A stretch of 25,833 nucleotides of DNA from Bacillota bacterium (GCA_023387655.1 JAEWHR010000137.1:1-25833), one strand, 5' to 3'. Numbered from the stretch's first letter, positions 13,972 through 21,844 are shown. The notes: generated by a model from the letters alone, not told the origin. Program-made: numbers and translations.

Positions 13972-15921
13972 TAATTGTTCAAATTCCTCCGATGGCATAG
14001 GTTTTTGATAATAAAACCCTTGCACCCTATCACATTGTTGATCTATGAGTATATCTTGTTGTTCCTTCGTTTCCACTCCTTCTGCAACCACAGTAAGATT
14101 TCTTGCTTTTGCGAAGGAGAGGATATGCATTACAATTGTTTTTTCTTGATTAGAAAATTCCGAATCTTCTAAATCCATCAACAATTTCTTATCAACCTTT
14201 AACACATGAATGGGTAATTCCTTTAATAGTTGTAATGACGGAAATCCAGCACCGAATTTATCAATAGCAATATGAAACCCTAATTCTCTTAATCTTAGTA
14301 TTGTACTCTTCATCAGCTCTAAAGATTCATAAAGCGTGGCTTCTGAAAATTCAAACTCTAAAAGCTCATGAGGTATCTTATAATAATCTACAATCTCTAC
14401 AAGCTCCTTAAGAAAATTCGGACGATTTAGGTGTTTTCCAGATAAATTCACTGAGATTGGTACAACCTTTTTTCCCTTCCCCATCCAGTCTTTTAGATAT
14501 TCACATACTTCCTCTAATACATACATATCAAGCTTAACAATTGAGCCATCCTCTTCAAGCATAGGAAGAAATACATTTGGTTGAAGTATCCCGTTTTCTT
14601 TATGATTCCAACGTGCTAAAGCTTCTGCACCTACTATTTTGTTTGTATTTAGTTGTAATATTGGTTGTAGAAAAACTAGAAATTCATTTTGTATAAGAGC
14701 ATTTGTGATATCTTCTAAATTAGGTGTTTTCTCTTTTTCTTTTGTCTCACTATAAAATTCAATATTAGTTGTATATCCTTTAACCCCATTATTTCTAACC
14801 TGTCTAGCATATTGAATGAGATCTTTTACATCCATCCCCTTTTTCATCTCGCATACACCACACTGAAAGGTAATAGTACAAAAATTATTATCTTCTAATG
14901 GTAAGTCTCCTGCAAACTTTAGTAACTTAACCAAACGCTTTCGAAGATTAAGTTCTCCCTGATACTCAAGTAACATACCAAACTCATCATATTGATAACG
15001 AGTAAAAAGTTCACCTTCTGATAACTTGGTTTGAATCTTATTTGCAATCTGTTTTAATAATTTATCACAATATTCTTTTCCAGATAGCTCATAGATAAGA
15101 TCGAATTTTTCTATGGTAAAACTTACATAAGCGTATCTTCCTTTTCCCTTTAATACTTTTTCTCTTACCTTATTTTTATGGAGGTGTGGGTTTAAAAGTC
15201 CTGTAATCTTGTCCACATCTCCCATATTGGTTCGTTGTTTCTTCATTCTGTTCCTATGCAAAATACTATAAGAAAACGCTAAGATAATCGCTATGATTGA
15301 GAAAAATACAATTACAATTGCTATCTTTAAAACTGATAATATTTCTTGATAAATCTCTTGATATGGAACAAAACTTATGACGTATCCACCTTCTAACCAA
15401 CTCGGTGCTATCGTTGCAATATAATACCTCTCCCCGTCATCTAACTTAATGAGTTCAACAAAACCTTTCTTCTCCTTAACCTGCTGATAAACATCTGTAT
15501 CACCCCATGTCTCTACACTATCAATTACTGCGTTCCCATAAGTTGATAAGATATCCAGCCCAGGCTCTGATAATGCTCCTAATACTTCTCCCTCTATCGT
15601 TACCACATAGCTATGTGCTTTTCCGTGAAAATAAGATGTTTTTTTTGCACCGGATATGATTGTAAATTCACCCGATACCCAATTTTCTTCCACAAATTGT
15701 TTTCCAGCTTCGCTTGTTTTAATATAATCCGCACTTAGTTTTGTATAATCTAATAGCTTTGTTTCTGCCTCTGAAAGAAGTATCCCTTTTAATGACATTA
15801 AAAATACGACTACCATAATAATCCCAATTCCTAATATCATGAAAATACGAATCATTCTTTTATTTCGTGTGTAATGATCATCGTAATAGCCTCTACGACT
15901 TGATAGGCTTCTAAGTTTCAT
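13966..15921 (-). CDS. membrane GGDEF-EAL protein with degenerate catalytic motifs
   Basis: A 651-residue protein. Two membrane segments (about 23-45 and 197-220) flank an extracytoplasmic region of about 150 residues that is probably a sensor. A GGDEF domain (about 235-390) carries QYDEF (310-314) in place of GGDEF, so diguanylate cyclase activity is unlikely. The EAL domain (about 400-651) keeps E433-A-L435, N492, E524 and E527, K575, E614 and Q634, but the DDFG metal motif reads DKFG (D554, K555): the second metal-binding Asp is a Lys. Phosphodiesterase activity is therefore doubtful too. The protein may bind c-di-GMP or act by protein contact, as shown for other degenerate GGDEF-EAL proteins; this is inference. 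GGGGGAG precedes the ATG. The 3' end overlaps the convergent membrane gene by 6 bp. Confidence 0.88.
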   Translation of the reverse strand: MKLRSLSSRRGYYDDHYTRNKRMIRIFMILGIGIIMVVVFLMSLKGILLSEAETKLLDYTKLSADYIKTSEAGKQFVEENWVSGEFTIISGAKKTSYFHGKAHSYVVTIEGEVLGALSEPGLDILSTYGNAVIDSVETWGDTDVYQQVKEKKGFVELIKLDDGERYYIATIAPSWLEGGYVISFVPYQEIYQEILSVLKIAIVIVFFSIIAIILAFSYSILHRNRMKKQRTNMGDVDKITGLLNPHLHKNKVREKVLKGKGRYAYVSFTIEKFDLIYELSGKEYCDKLLKQIANKIQTKLSEGELFTRYQYDEFGMLLEYQGELNLRKRLVKLLKFAGDLPLEDNNFCTITFQCGVCEMKKGMDVKDLIQYARQVRNNGVKGYTTNIEFYSETKEKEKTPNLEDITNALIQNEFLVFLQPILQLNTNKIVGAEALARWNHKENGILQPNVFLPMLEEDGSIVKLDMYVLEEVCEYLKDWMGKGKKVVPISVNLSGKHLNRPNFLKELVEIVDYYKIPHELLEFEFSEATLYESLELMKSTILRLRELGFHIAIDKFGAGFPSLQLLKELPIHVLKVDKKLLMDLEDSEFSNQEKTIVMHILSFAKARNLTVVAEGVETKEQQDILIDQQCDRVQGFYYQKPMPSEEFEQLL

Positions 15922-15931
15922 ATAAAATACT

Positions 15932-15960
15932 CCCCCTACCCCCTAATTTTATCCCAGCCC
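15932..15960 (-). promoter_or_regulatory. G-run cluster at the ribosome binding site, possible G-quadruplex
   Basis: On the minus strand four G-runs (GGG, GGG, GGGGG, GGGGG) are separated by 2, 9 and 2 nt. They end in the ribosome binding site of the GGDEF-EAL gene. In such an AT-rich genome this is conspicuous and could fold as an RNA G-quadruplex that hides the binding site. Confidence 0.4.
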
Positions 15961-16096
15961 TAAAAAAAATTTTTGTAATACCCAACCTCTATATAAAAAC
16001 TCATACCATTTCATATATTTTATAATATATTTATAAGAAATTACTGTTTTCTTGTACTAACAAAATACGACTTTATGTCATATTATTTGATAATTA

Positions 16097-16125
16097 ATTA
16101 TAACATGTGATAATTTTCCATGCAA
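16097..16125 (-). promoter_or_regulatory. candidate sigma-A promoter of the GGDEF-EAL gene
   Basis: On the minus strand TTGCAT (16120-16125) and TATAAT (16097-16102) are 17 bp apart. The leader would be about 170 nt. The rest of the 379-bp spacer (15922-16300) holds this leader, the G-run cluster and the cotH terminator; I found no c-di-GMP riboswitch signature in the leader. Confidence 0.55.
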
Positions 16126-16172
16126 CTGAATCCATGGAAGATCATTGAAACATTTGTAAATATCATACTGAA

Positions 16173-16225
16173 TGAAGAAAAAAGGCAGAACTCGATTTCA
16201 ATTTATGAAAATCGTTTCTGCCTTT
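16173..16225 (-). terminator. terminator of the VTC-DUF4956-cotH operon
   Basis: Stem AAAGGCAGAA (16181-16190)/TTCTGCCTTT (16216-16225) has an inner stem CGATTT (16193-16198)/AAATCG (16209-16214). On the minus strand it is followed by a T-rich run. It lies about 75 bp after the cotH stop codon. Confidence 0.88.
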
Positions 16226-16300
16226 ATCATATAAGAAGGGTATCCGATAGTTTATCTTTTTTAAGAATGATTCATTTATATTACTATGCTATTATTTCTA

Positions 16301-18412
16301 TTAAGTGTGGAATTTGCGTCGTTTATAGTAAATAACTACAACGGTTGCAACTATCATTACACCAAGACAACTAAGAAGGATCATTATATTTTGAGGGTTA
16401 AAACCTTGATTGGCTTGTGTTTGTCCGCCATTACTCATATCAAAAGGATTTTGTTTTCCCTGCTCATTCCCCCACATCATATCGTTGTTTCGATCTGGTG
16501 GCACCATCTGATTTCCATTATTCTCTCCCATATTAGGTGGGGTCATCTGGTTTGTTCCATTTTCATTTCCACTTGGTGGGGTCATCTGGTTTGCTCCATT
16601 TTCATTTCCACTTGGTGGGATCATCTGGTTTGCTCCATTTTCACTATTACCAAATCCACCTTTGTTTCCGCCTTTATCTCCGCCTTGAGTCCCCATCGCA
16701 GTAATTGATACAGAGGAAGCGTCAATTAAGGCATCTGAGTTTTGTTGTTCTTCCTCAGTGGAAGGGATTGTTCCATCTAATTGACCTCGAATGCTTTGTG
16801 CTCTTAATTTACAAAAAGCTAGTAAATTTTCATTCGCAGTTACATACTCATCATAGGTATAAAAAGCTGTAGCATCATTCTTTACATAGTCATCGATTAA
16901 TAATCTTATGGAAGATACTGTTTCTTCAAATTGTCCACTTTCAAAATAACCAGAAATTAACTCATCTAAATAAGCATGATATTGCTCCTTATATTCTTCC
17001 ACTTCTAATACTTTTCCTATCATTGGCCTGTTCTCTAAAGTGGTGCCAGAAACGACAGTATCAATAGCACGATTCACTAAATCAGTGGCATTACTTCCTT
17101 GAAAACCGCCAAAAGCCAAGTTGTAATCCCAAGGAATCATCGATAATTTTCCATTGCTTTCATAGAGATAATAATTATGTGCCATAGTAGCAAAATAACT
17201 ATCGTCATTCACTAAGAAAACATTTGCGGCAATATAACGTAGCATGGCATCAACATCCATATAGGATTCCAAGTCATTTCCTTCATTAATATTCTTCAAA
17301 GCAGTAATAACACGATTTTTATCAGCCTTTGTAGTATCGAACAGTGCAGAATCAAAAATAGTACTATAACTATCTATATCATCGTCAATATAGATCAGAT
17401 CAGAATCTGAGGTTTTATTCATACCGCCTTTCTGCCCCATCCCACCAAAATCCGGTAACATTCCTTGGTTAGGACGATTTTCTATGTTCGCATTATTTCC
17501 TTGAGTTTCACTATTCCCTGTGGTTCCATTATTTCCTGTGGTTCCATTATTTCCTGTGGTTCCATTATTATCCGAAGATCCATTATTACCTATAATACCA
17601 TTATCCTCTATGGTTCCATTATTACCTGTAATACCATTATCCCCTATGGTTCCATTGCCTCCTATGGTTCCATTATTGTTTGTGATATTTCCTGTATTGT
17701 TGTCGTTTCGATTTCTATTTGGAAATCCGCCTTGGTTTATGATCTCCTGCTTATTTTCATTATCATTTCCCATTGCCCCTACTCCGTATGAGTCTGGCTT
17801 ATAGAGCTGCCCATAACTGTTTCCGAAATTGCGAAGTGCAAATGATTCCTCAACAGCTTCAAGTGCAAGATAGAGTCCCCAAGGTTCTCCATTCACCGTG
17901 ATACTGGCATAGGAGTAAAGGGAAGAAGGTACACCAAGATAGCTTAGAATATCATAGGATAGATACTCCTTCATATAAGTTGCATCAGACATCAAATTAT
18001 TAAGTGCTAACTTATCAAGTCCATAGCATGTTTGATTACTGTTGTAGTGATCAAACTCTACCTTAAAACTAAATCGATCTGTAGTATCATCTGAAGCTAC
18101 TTGCGTAAGACTGGTGTTTCCTTTTGGTCTTATACCAACATTTTGAAACGTAGTACCATTAATTACGATATCACAAGAGTAGTAAGTCTCTGATAGCGCA
18201 TTCTCAAGCATGCTATTGAACTCCTCTTCTGGCATCTGGATATCGATGGTCATAACTTTTGATTTATCAAATAGTTTGGTTTCATAACCAAGAGAAACAG
18301 AAGTGCTTTCTATTGAAAAAATATCAGGTGCATATACCAAGCCTAAGGAAAAGACAAGTGCAAGGATAATACCTACAATTGCAAGCTTATTAACTATTCT
18401 TTCTTTCTTCAT
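16301..18412 (-). CDS. cotH: CotH-family protein kinase-like protein, membrane anchored
   Basis: A 703-residue CotH kinase-family protein (PF08757). The N-terminal membrane or signal segment is about 9-28. CotH-domain landmarks are VGIRPKGNTSL (about 92-102), the KLALNN region, PWGLYLALEAVEE and, near 425-435, IPWDYNLAFGG, the conserved Asp-bearing segment. CotH kinases are atypical kinases that phosphorylate spore coat proteins in Bacillus; many vegetative homologues are uncharacterised. An Asn/Gly/Thr-rich repeat (17519-17690) interrupts the domain, and a 13-residue NQMTPP repeat (16536-16650) precedes a C-terminal transmembrane helix with a KRRK tail, so most of the protein should be extracytoplasmic. 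The frame extends 14 codons further, but GAGG is 7 nt before the ATG at 18412. It is the last gene of an operon with DUF4956 and VTC genes. Confidence 0.88.
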   Translation of the reverse strand: MKKERIVNKLAIVGIILALVFSLGLVYAPDIFSIESTSVSLGYETKLFDKSKVMTIDIQMPEEEFNSMLENALSETYYSCDIVINGTTFQNVGIRPKGNTSLTQVASDDTTDRFSFKVEFDHYNSNQTCYGLDKLALNNLMSDATYMKEYLSYDILSYLGVPSSLYSYASITVNGEPWGLYLALEAVEESFALRNFGNSYGQLYKPDSYGVGAMGNDNENKQEIINQGGFPNRNRNDNNTGNITNNNGTIGGNGTIGDNGITGNNGTIEDNGIIGNNGSSDNNGTTGNNGTTGNNGTTGNSETQGNNANIENRPNQGMLPDFGGMGQKGGMNKTSDSDLIYIDDDIDSYSTIFDSALFDTTKADKNRVITALKNINEGNDLESYMDVDAMLRYIAANVFLVNDDSYFATMAHNYYLYESNGKLSMIPWDYNLAFGGFQGSNATDLVNRAIDTVVSGTTLENRPMIGKVLEVEEYKEQYHAYLDELISGYFESGQFEETVSSIRLLIDDYVKNDATAFYTYDEYVTANENLLAFCKLRAQSIRGQLDGTIPSTEEEQQNSDALIDASSVSITAMGTQGGDKGGNKGGFGNSENGANQMIPPSGNENGANQMTPPSGNENGTNQMTPPNMGENNGNQMVPPDRNNDMMWGNEQGKQNPFDMSNGGQTQANQGFNPQNIMILLSCLGVMIVATVVVIYYKRRKFHT
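16536..16650 (-). repeat. 39-bp in-frame tandem repeat in cotH
   Basis: Two full 39-bp units (16536-16574, 16575-16613) and most of a third encode the 13-residue motif SGNENGANQMTPP near the C-terminal membrane anchor. A more diverged unit lies at 16497-16535. Confidence 0.85.
17519..17690 (-). repeat. 18-bp in-frame tandem repeat in cotH
   Basis: About nine units of 18 bp encode six-residue repeats such as NNGTTG. The three units at 17519-17572 are nearly identical and the rest are diverged. The array forms a flexible, uncharged insert inside the CotH domain. Confidence 0.85.
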
Positions 18413-18474
18413 ATTTAACCTCATCTTGTATTGTAGTAAGTACCAAAAACACACATCTATCTCTTGGTTACTGT

Positions 18475-19170
18475 TTATGACATATAGTCTCCATTGTAGC
18501 TTACTAAGACAGCGCTATTCACACCTGCTGTTGCTGATAATTGGTTGATAAATTCTGTACTCATATCTTTTAGCCTAACCTCTACGGTAAGCTCAATACA
18601 GGAGGAAGATACGGATTTGGACTTTACTACATATTTTTTTACATAGTTCTTTATCTTTTCTGTGGCTTCTTTTTCAGCGATATCATTACTACAGTTAAGT
18701 ACAACTATATATGGGTTATCACTCGATTTCTTATTCACAAAGAATATCATGATAATACCAATTAGTATTGATCCAATTACTGCAAGTGGAATCATACCTG
18801 CACCTAATACAATTCCAGATGCAATTGCCCAGAATAAAAAGGAAATATCCAATGGTTCTTTTATCGCTGCACGAAAACGCACGATAGATAACGCACCCAC
18901 CATACCAAGAGATAGTACAACATTTGATGTTACCGCTAAAATCACAAAGGTAGTAATTAGTGTCATTGCCATAAGGGAAACACCAAAACTGGTGGAATAC
19001 ATAACACCATTAAATGTCTTCTTATAAACATAGAAAATAAACAACCCTAAAACAAACGATAAAACCATAGCAATCGCAGTATCTAGGATACTAAACGATG
19101 ATATATTTTCAACAAAGCTGGATTTAAAAATATCCTTAAAAGTTATAGTTTGACTTAATACAGATAACAT
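18475..19170 (-). CDS. DUF4956 family membrane protein
   Basis: A 231-residue protein with four to five hydrophobic segments (about 30-50, 62-82, 84-97, 109-127, 129-146) and a soluble C-terminal domain (about 152-231) that could be a small alpha-beta fold. The highly conserved family signature LSLGMVGALSIVRFRAAIKE (87-106) lies between membrane segments and places several basic residues near the membrane. DUF4956 has no established function. It is flanked by a VTC polymerase-domain gene (29 bp upstream) and cotH (62 bp downstream), an arrangement I recall from other clostridia and actinobacteria, so it may move or sense the product of one of them. The ATG is preceded by GAAGGAGA. Confidence 0.85.
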   Translation of the reverse strand: MLSVLSQTITFKDIFKSSFVENISSFSILDTAIAMVLSFVLGLFIFYVYKKTFNGVMYSTSFGVSLMAMTLITTFVILAVTSNVVLSLGMVGALSIVRFRAAIKEPLDISFLFWAIASGIVLGAGMIPLAVIGSILIGIIMIFFVNKKSSDNPYIVVLNCSNDIAEKEATEKIKNYVKKYVVKSKSVSSSCIELTVEVRLKDMSTEFINQLSATAGVNSAVLVSYNGDYMS

Positions 19171-19199
19171 TTTTATTCTCCTTCGAATGTAAATTTCTT

Positions 19200-19886
19200 T
19201 TAACCAAATCGTCTACAAATGGCGTACTTTGACATTGCACTGTTCTGCCTTTCATTCACCTGTATGCAAAGCTTCATTATATCTGGAATAAATTCATCAT
19301 ATTTTACTTCCATAACAATCAGATTGTTTTCCTGTGCATTTAGTAGTGGAACATCGGGTTGAAAAAACTCTTTGCTATACAAGCCAGTTTTTATGTTCAT
19401 GTCAAAAGTAACTCTTACATTTCCAATTGCATAAACAAATGGTTCTCTTTCATATTCCACAATCACTTTGGGTCGTAAGATTTGATTTTTCATCTTTGCA
19501 TACAATTCTACAAAAAGTGCTTTTTTACTTTCTTTTAAAAATTCAAAATCACCATTTAATATACGTTTGACTTCTTCTTTTGTAATTGATGTCGCTATTT
19601 TGTTACTTAATCCATTGTACTTACTTTTCTTTTCCAATTTAATAAAGGAGGCATCTCCATTATAATAACGGATTCGGAATTTCTCCCTCTGGTTTACGCC
19701 ATCAATTTTTTCTCGTAACGCTTTATCGTTATAATTATCAAAGTAAATACTACGAATGCGATATTTTCCTGATGGTCCAACATTTGGATCTGGTTTTGCC
19801 AGCGATTTCAGCCTAGAATGGATTGCTAAATAATCACTATAAGTAATTAAATGTTTTGTTTCGTGACGAAATTTAAGTTCTTCCAA
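19200..19886 (-). CDS. VTC-domain (polyphosphate polymerase-type) protein, TTG start
   Basis: A 228-residue protein matching the VTC domain, a triphosphate-tunnel fold whose yeast member Vtc4 makes polyphosphate from ATP. Tunnel-lining charged motifs are RHETKH (7-12), KYRIRSIYFDNY (41-52), REKFRIRYY (67-75), IKLEKKSK (82-89), KVIVEYERE (140-148), RVTFDMNI (158-165) and MEVKYDEF (192-199). The essential alternating basic and acidic residues look intact. Whether bacterial stand-alone VTC proteins make polyphosphate in this context is inferred. The start is TTG at 19884-19886, supported by a G-rich binding site 6 nt upstream, with no in-frame ATG nearby. It is the first gene of the operon with DUF4956 and cotH. 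Confidence 0.87.
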   Translation of the reverse strand: MEELKFRHETKHLITYSDYLAIHSRLKSLAKPDPNVGPSGKYRIRSIYFDNYNDKALREKIDGVNQREKFRIRYYNGDASFIKLEKKSKYNGLSNKIATSITKEEVKRILNGDFEFLKESKKALFVELYAKMKNQILRPKVIVEYEREPFVYAIGNVRVTFDMNIKTGLYSKEFFQPDVPLLNAQENNLIVMEVKYDEFIPDIMKLCIQVNERQNSAMSKYAICRRFG

Positions 19887-20255
19887 TTCAATCCCCCCTT
19901 TCTCATAGCATTAAGTACCACGCGAACACTCCTCTCTATTACGGACTTAAGAGTAACTAGCTTATTTATTTTCACTGCACTCCGTTACTTTATTATTGTA
20001 AGTAAAATCTGTGTAAAATTTATGGAGAGGTTGTGTGTGAATTGTGAATTTTCTAATTAAAAAACATTCTTAATATACCATACAACAAGTGAGAAAGCGT
20101 GAGTACATATAAAATTAGATACAAGTACCATTCAGAGATTTGATTAATACTTGCATATTTAATACGACGTAGTTGTAGTTTGTAATTATTTAGTAAGTAT
20201 GTTATGCTAGTTTGGAATAGTTAGTAAAAAACTATATAATACAATGGAGGTTTCT
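19887..20255. other. divergent spacer between VTC operon and PH-domain gene
   Basis: This 369-bp AT-rich spacer must hold the promoters of both flanking transcripts. For the plus strand TTGTAA (20180-20185) and TATGCT (20203-20208) with a 17-bp gap is a candidate promoter. For the minus strand TACAAT (19995-20000) lacks a good -35. A short inverted repeat, TTACTT/AAGTAA, lies near 19985-20005. No small gene with a credible binding site was found. Confidence 0.5.
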
Positions 20256-20633
20256 ATGATTGATTTTACTAATGGAAGTGTGTTTAAACTTAAAATAGTT
20301 CCATATCGTGAAGTAGAAAAGGAGATTACACAATTATTAATTCCTGGAGAAAACGTGATTAATGCATACAAGGGAATTCGTGATTTTGTTGTGTTTACTG
20401 ATAAAAGAGCTATTGCTGTTAATGTACAGGGTATGACTGGTAAGAAAAAGGATTTCACCAGCTTACCTTATTCAAAAATTCAAGCATATTCTATAGAAAC
20501 TGCAGGCGTATTTGATATGGATAGTGAATTAGAAATGTATTTTAGCGGAATCGGTAAAGTGAAATTTGAATTTACAGGTCAAAGTGATATCGTAAAAATC
20601 GGCCAATTGATTAGCTTATATATACTAAAGTAA
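20256..20633 (+). CDS. bacterial PH-domain protein (bPH_1/DUF1696 type)
   Basis: A 125-residue protein with a single pleckstrin-homology-like beta barrel: LIPGENVINAYKGIRDFVVFTDKRAIAVN (here read as ENVINAYKGIRD then VVFTDKRAIAVN), followed by KKDFTSLPYSKIQAYSIETAG and a C-terminal helix. This is the pattern of small bacterial PH proteins (PF08000), which form oligomers and have no assigned role. The frame is open from an ATG at 20244, but GGAGG (20246-20250) is then inside it, and the ATG at 20256 is spaced 5 nt from it, so the later ATG is used. It is a single-gene transcript ending at a long hairpin shared with the convergent gene. Confidence 0.82.
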   Translation: MIDFTNGSVFKLKIVPYREVEKEITQLLIPGENVINAYKGIRDFVVFTDKRAIAVNVQGMTGKKKDFTSLPYSKIQAYSIETAGVFDMDSELEMYFSGIGKVKFEFTGQSDIVKIGQLISLYILK

Positions 20634-20660
20634 GTGCCATTATACTTCTGGCTTTATAGA

Positions 20661-20748
20661 CCAAATAAAATGCGGAGATAGCGAAAGAAACCAAGGAAAG
20701 TAATTTCCTTTCTTATGGTTGCTTTCGTTATCCCCGCTTATTGTTTGG
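20661..20748. terminator. long bidirectional hairpin between converging genes
   Basis: An almost continuous inverted repeat of 88 nt: GCGG (20672) pairs with CCGC (20734-20737), then GATA/TATC, CGAAAG/CTTTCG, AACCA/TGGTT and GAAAG/CTTTC toward the loop, with CCAAA/TTTGG outside. Both flanks are T-rich on the respective strands, so it probably terminates transcription from both sides. Its length is greater than needed for a terminator. Confidence 0.75.
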
Positions 20749-20810
20749 AAGGTAATTGTAAAACACCTCCTTACAGTAATTTTTATTCACATCATCCTTT
20801 TAGCTCTAGC

Positions 20811-21626
20811 TTATTCTAATAACTTACCAGATGGTAATGGGAGTGTATTCTCATCAATCTGGTTAATATCACAAAAATAGTGATAGAATTCTTCCGCCAG
20901 TGCTGCTGTATCTTCTTCAAGTGATAGACCCATAATATCTTTTAAGATTTGTGCAGATATAAGATTGGAGCAGTATCTAAACTCTCCCGATTTCCAAACT
21001 AATTTATCTGGATATCTTTCATCCTTATAGTAATTCCAAAATTTTAATTTAGGCAAATGATCAGGTAATAATAAAACATATTTTGAGTGAAGTGTTACTT
21101 TACCATCTTTACACTCTGTACCTAAGAAATCTTCTTCAACCATTGCAATACCAAAAATAGTACGGCTAGATTCATCCTCATCTTCGTTTCGTTCTGTCAA
21201 AATACAAGCTGAGTTCTGATGAAGTCTTGATGGGCGAACTGGCATTCCTTTTGTCTTTCCTGTTTGTATTAAACCTGTACTTAATACTCGTTCTTCGAGA
21301 AATTCAGATTTTACATTATCGGAAAATCGTATTACTATTTGTGAACTCGGGTGGAGTTTTAGTTTATCTTTTAGTTGGTTATGTCGTTCCATTTTTCTTG
21401 CCAAACGATTATTAATTTCTTCTTTTTTATCCATTTCCTTCAACATACTGTCAACATAGCTCTTGCTATCTTTCTCCATAAGAACTAAAAACTGACGAAA
21501 TACATCTGGATATACAAATATTTTCTTTCCTGCGTCAAATTGCACGGCTAATTTGTTTTGATTGAGATCGACGATAATACCTTTTCCAAACTTCTCATGA
21601 AATACTGTTTTATTCTGCATGTTCAT
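20811..21626 (-). CDS. protein of unknown function with N-terminal Tudor/KOW-like domain
   Basis: A 271-residue protein not recognised as a named family. The first 47 residues (VFHEKFGKGIIVDLNQNKLAVQF split by AGKKIFVYPDVF) resemble the small beta-barrel found at the C-terminus of UvrD/PcrA-type helicases and in various clostridial proteins, which binds protein or nucleic acid. A charged, probably coiled-coil helix follows at about 55-95, then a mixed domain (95-271) with IVIRFSDNVKSEFLE and an acidic C-terminus. The frame is open to 21680, but that upstream part overlaps a terminator-like hairpin and has no binding site; AAAGGTGG lies 9 nt before the ATG at 21626. Expression may be controlled by the attenuator-like leader. 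The gene follows tuf but is separated by the tuf terminator. Confidence 0.7.
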   Translation of the reverse strand: MNMQNKTVFHEKFGKGIIVDLNQNKLAVQFDAGKKIFVYPDVFRQFLVLMEKDSKSYVDSMLKEMDKKEEINNRLARKMERHNQLKDKLKLHPSSQIVIRFSDNVKSEFLEERVLSTGLIQTGKTKGMPVRPSRLHQNSACILTERNEDEDESSRTIFGIAMVEEDFLGTECKDGKVTLHSKYVLLLPDHLPKLKFWNYYKDERYPDKLVWKSGEFRYCSNLISAQILKDIMGLSLEEDTAALAEEFYHYFCDINQIDENTLPLPSGKLLE

Positions 21627-21660
21627 AATCTGTAACCACCTTTCTACCCTCGATATAAAA

Positions 21661-21722
21661 AAAAGAAGGTGCTTTTTCATACAGCTACTTTACAGTAGAA
21701 TATTAAAAGCCCTTCTTTTAAT
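21661..21722 (-). promoter_or_regulatory. attenuator-like leader of the 271-aa gene
   Basis: On the minus strand a terminator-type hairpin forms from 21661-21676 (AAAAGAAGG, GCTTTT) with 21705-21719, followed by an eight-T run (including the stem end). The 5' half of that stem can pair instead with its immediate upstream sequence: ATTAAAAG (21702-21709) and CTTTTAAT (21715-21722) form an 8-bp hairpin. The two structures exclude each other, as in antiterminator/terminator switches. No known riboswitch aptamer was recognised. Confidence 0.6.
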
Positions 21723-21744
21723 CGACGGTTCTTTTTCTTATTTT

Positions 21745-21750
21745 ATTATA
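21745..21750 (-). promoter_or_regulatory. candidate -10 box for the attenuated leader
   Basis: A perfect minus-strand TATAAT lies about 25 bp upstream of the hairpins; the -35 is weak. Transcription would begin near 21738, giving a leader of about 110 nt. Confidence 0.45.
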
Positions 21751-21844
21751 GTAATAGTATAGCATAGTTCCTTGTAAAAAGCAAATGTGGAAAATTTATC
21801 TAGCATTTTCTATTCTAGAAATTAATAAAAGTAAGAAATCAAAA

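Noticed and set aside
15922..16100. c-di-GMP riboswitch in the GGDEF-EAL leader
   Set aside because: I looked for the conserved GEMM-type core and did not find it; only hairpin-poor AT-rich sequence and the G-run cluster are present.
17465..17804. Plus-strand frames of 94-108 codons opposite the cotH repeat
   Set aside because: They are mirror frames of the 18-bp in-frame repeat; the cotH frame is supported by the CotH domain on both sides.
21627..21680. Upstream start (ATG at 21680) for the 271-aa protein
   Set aside because: The extra 18 codons run through a terminator stem and T-tract and lack a binding site, whereas AAAGGTGG precedes the ATG at 21626.
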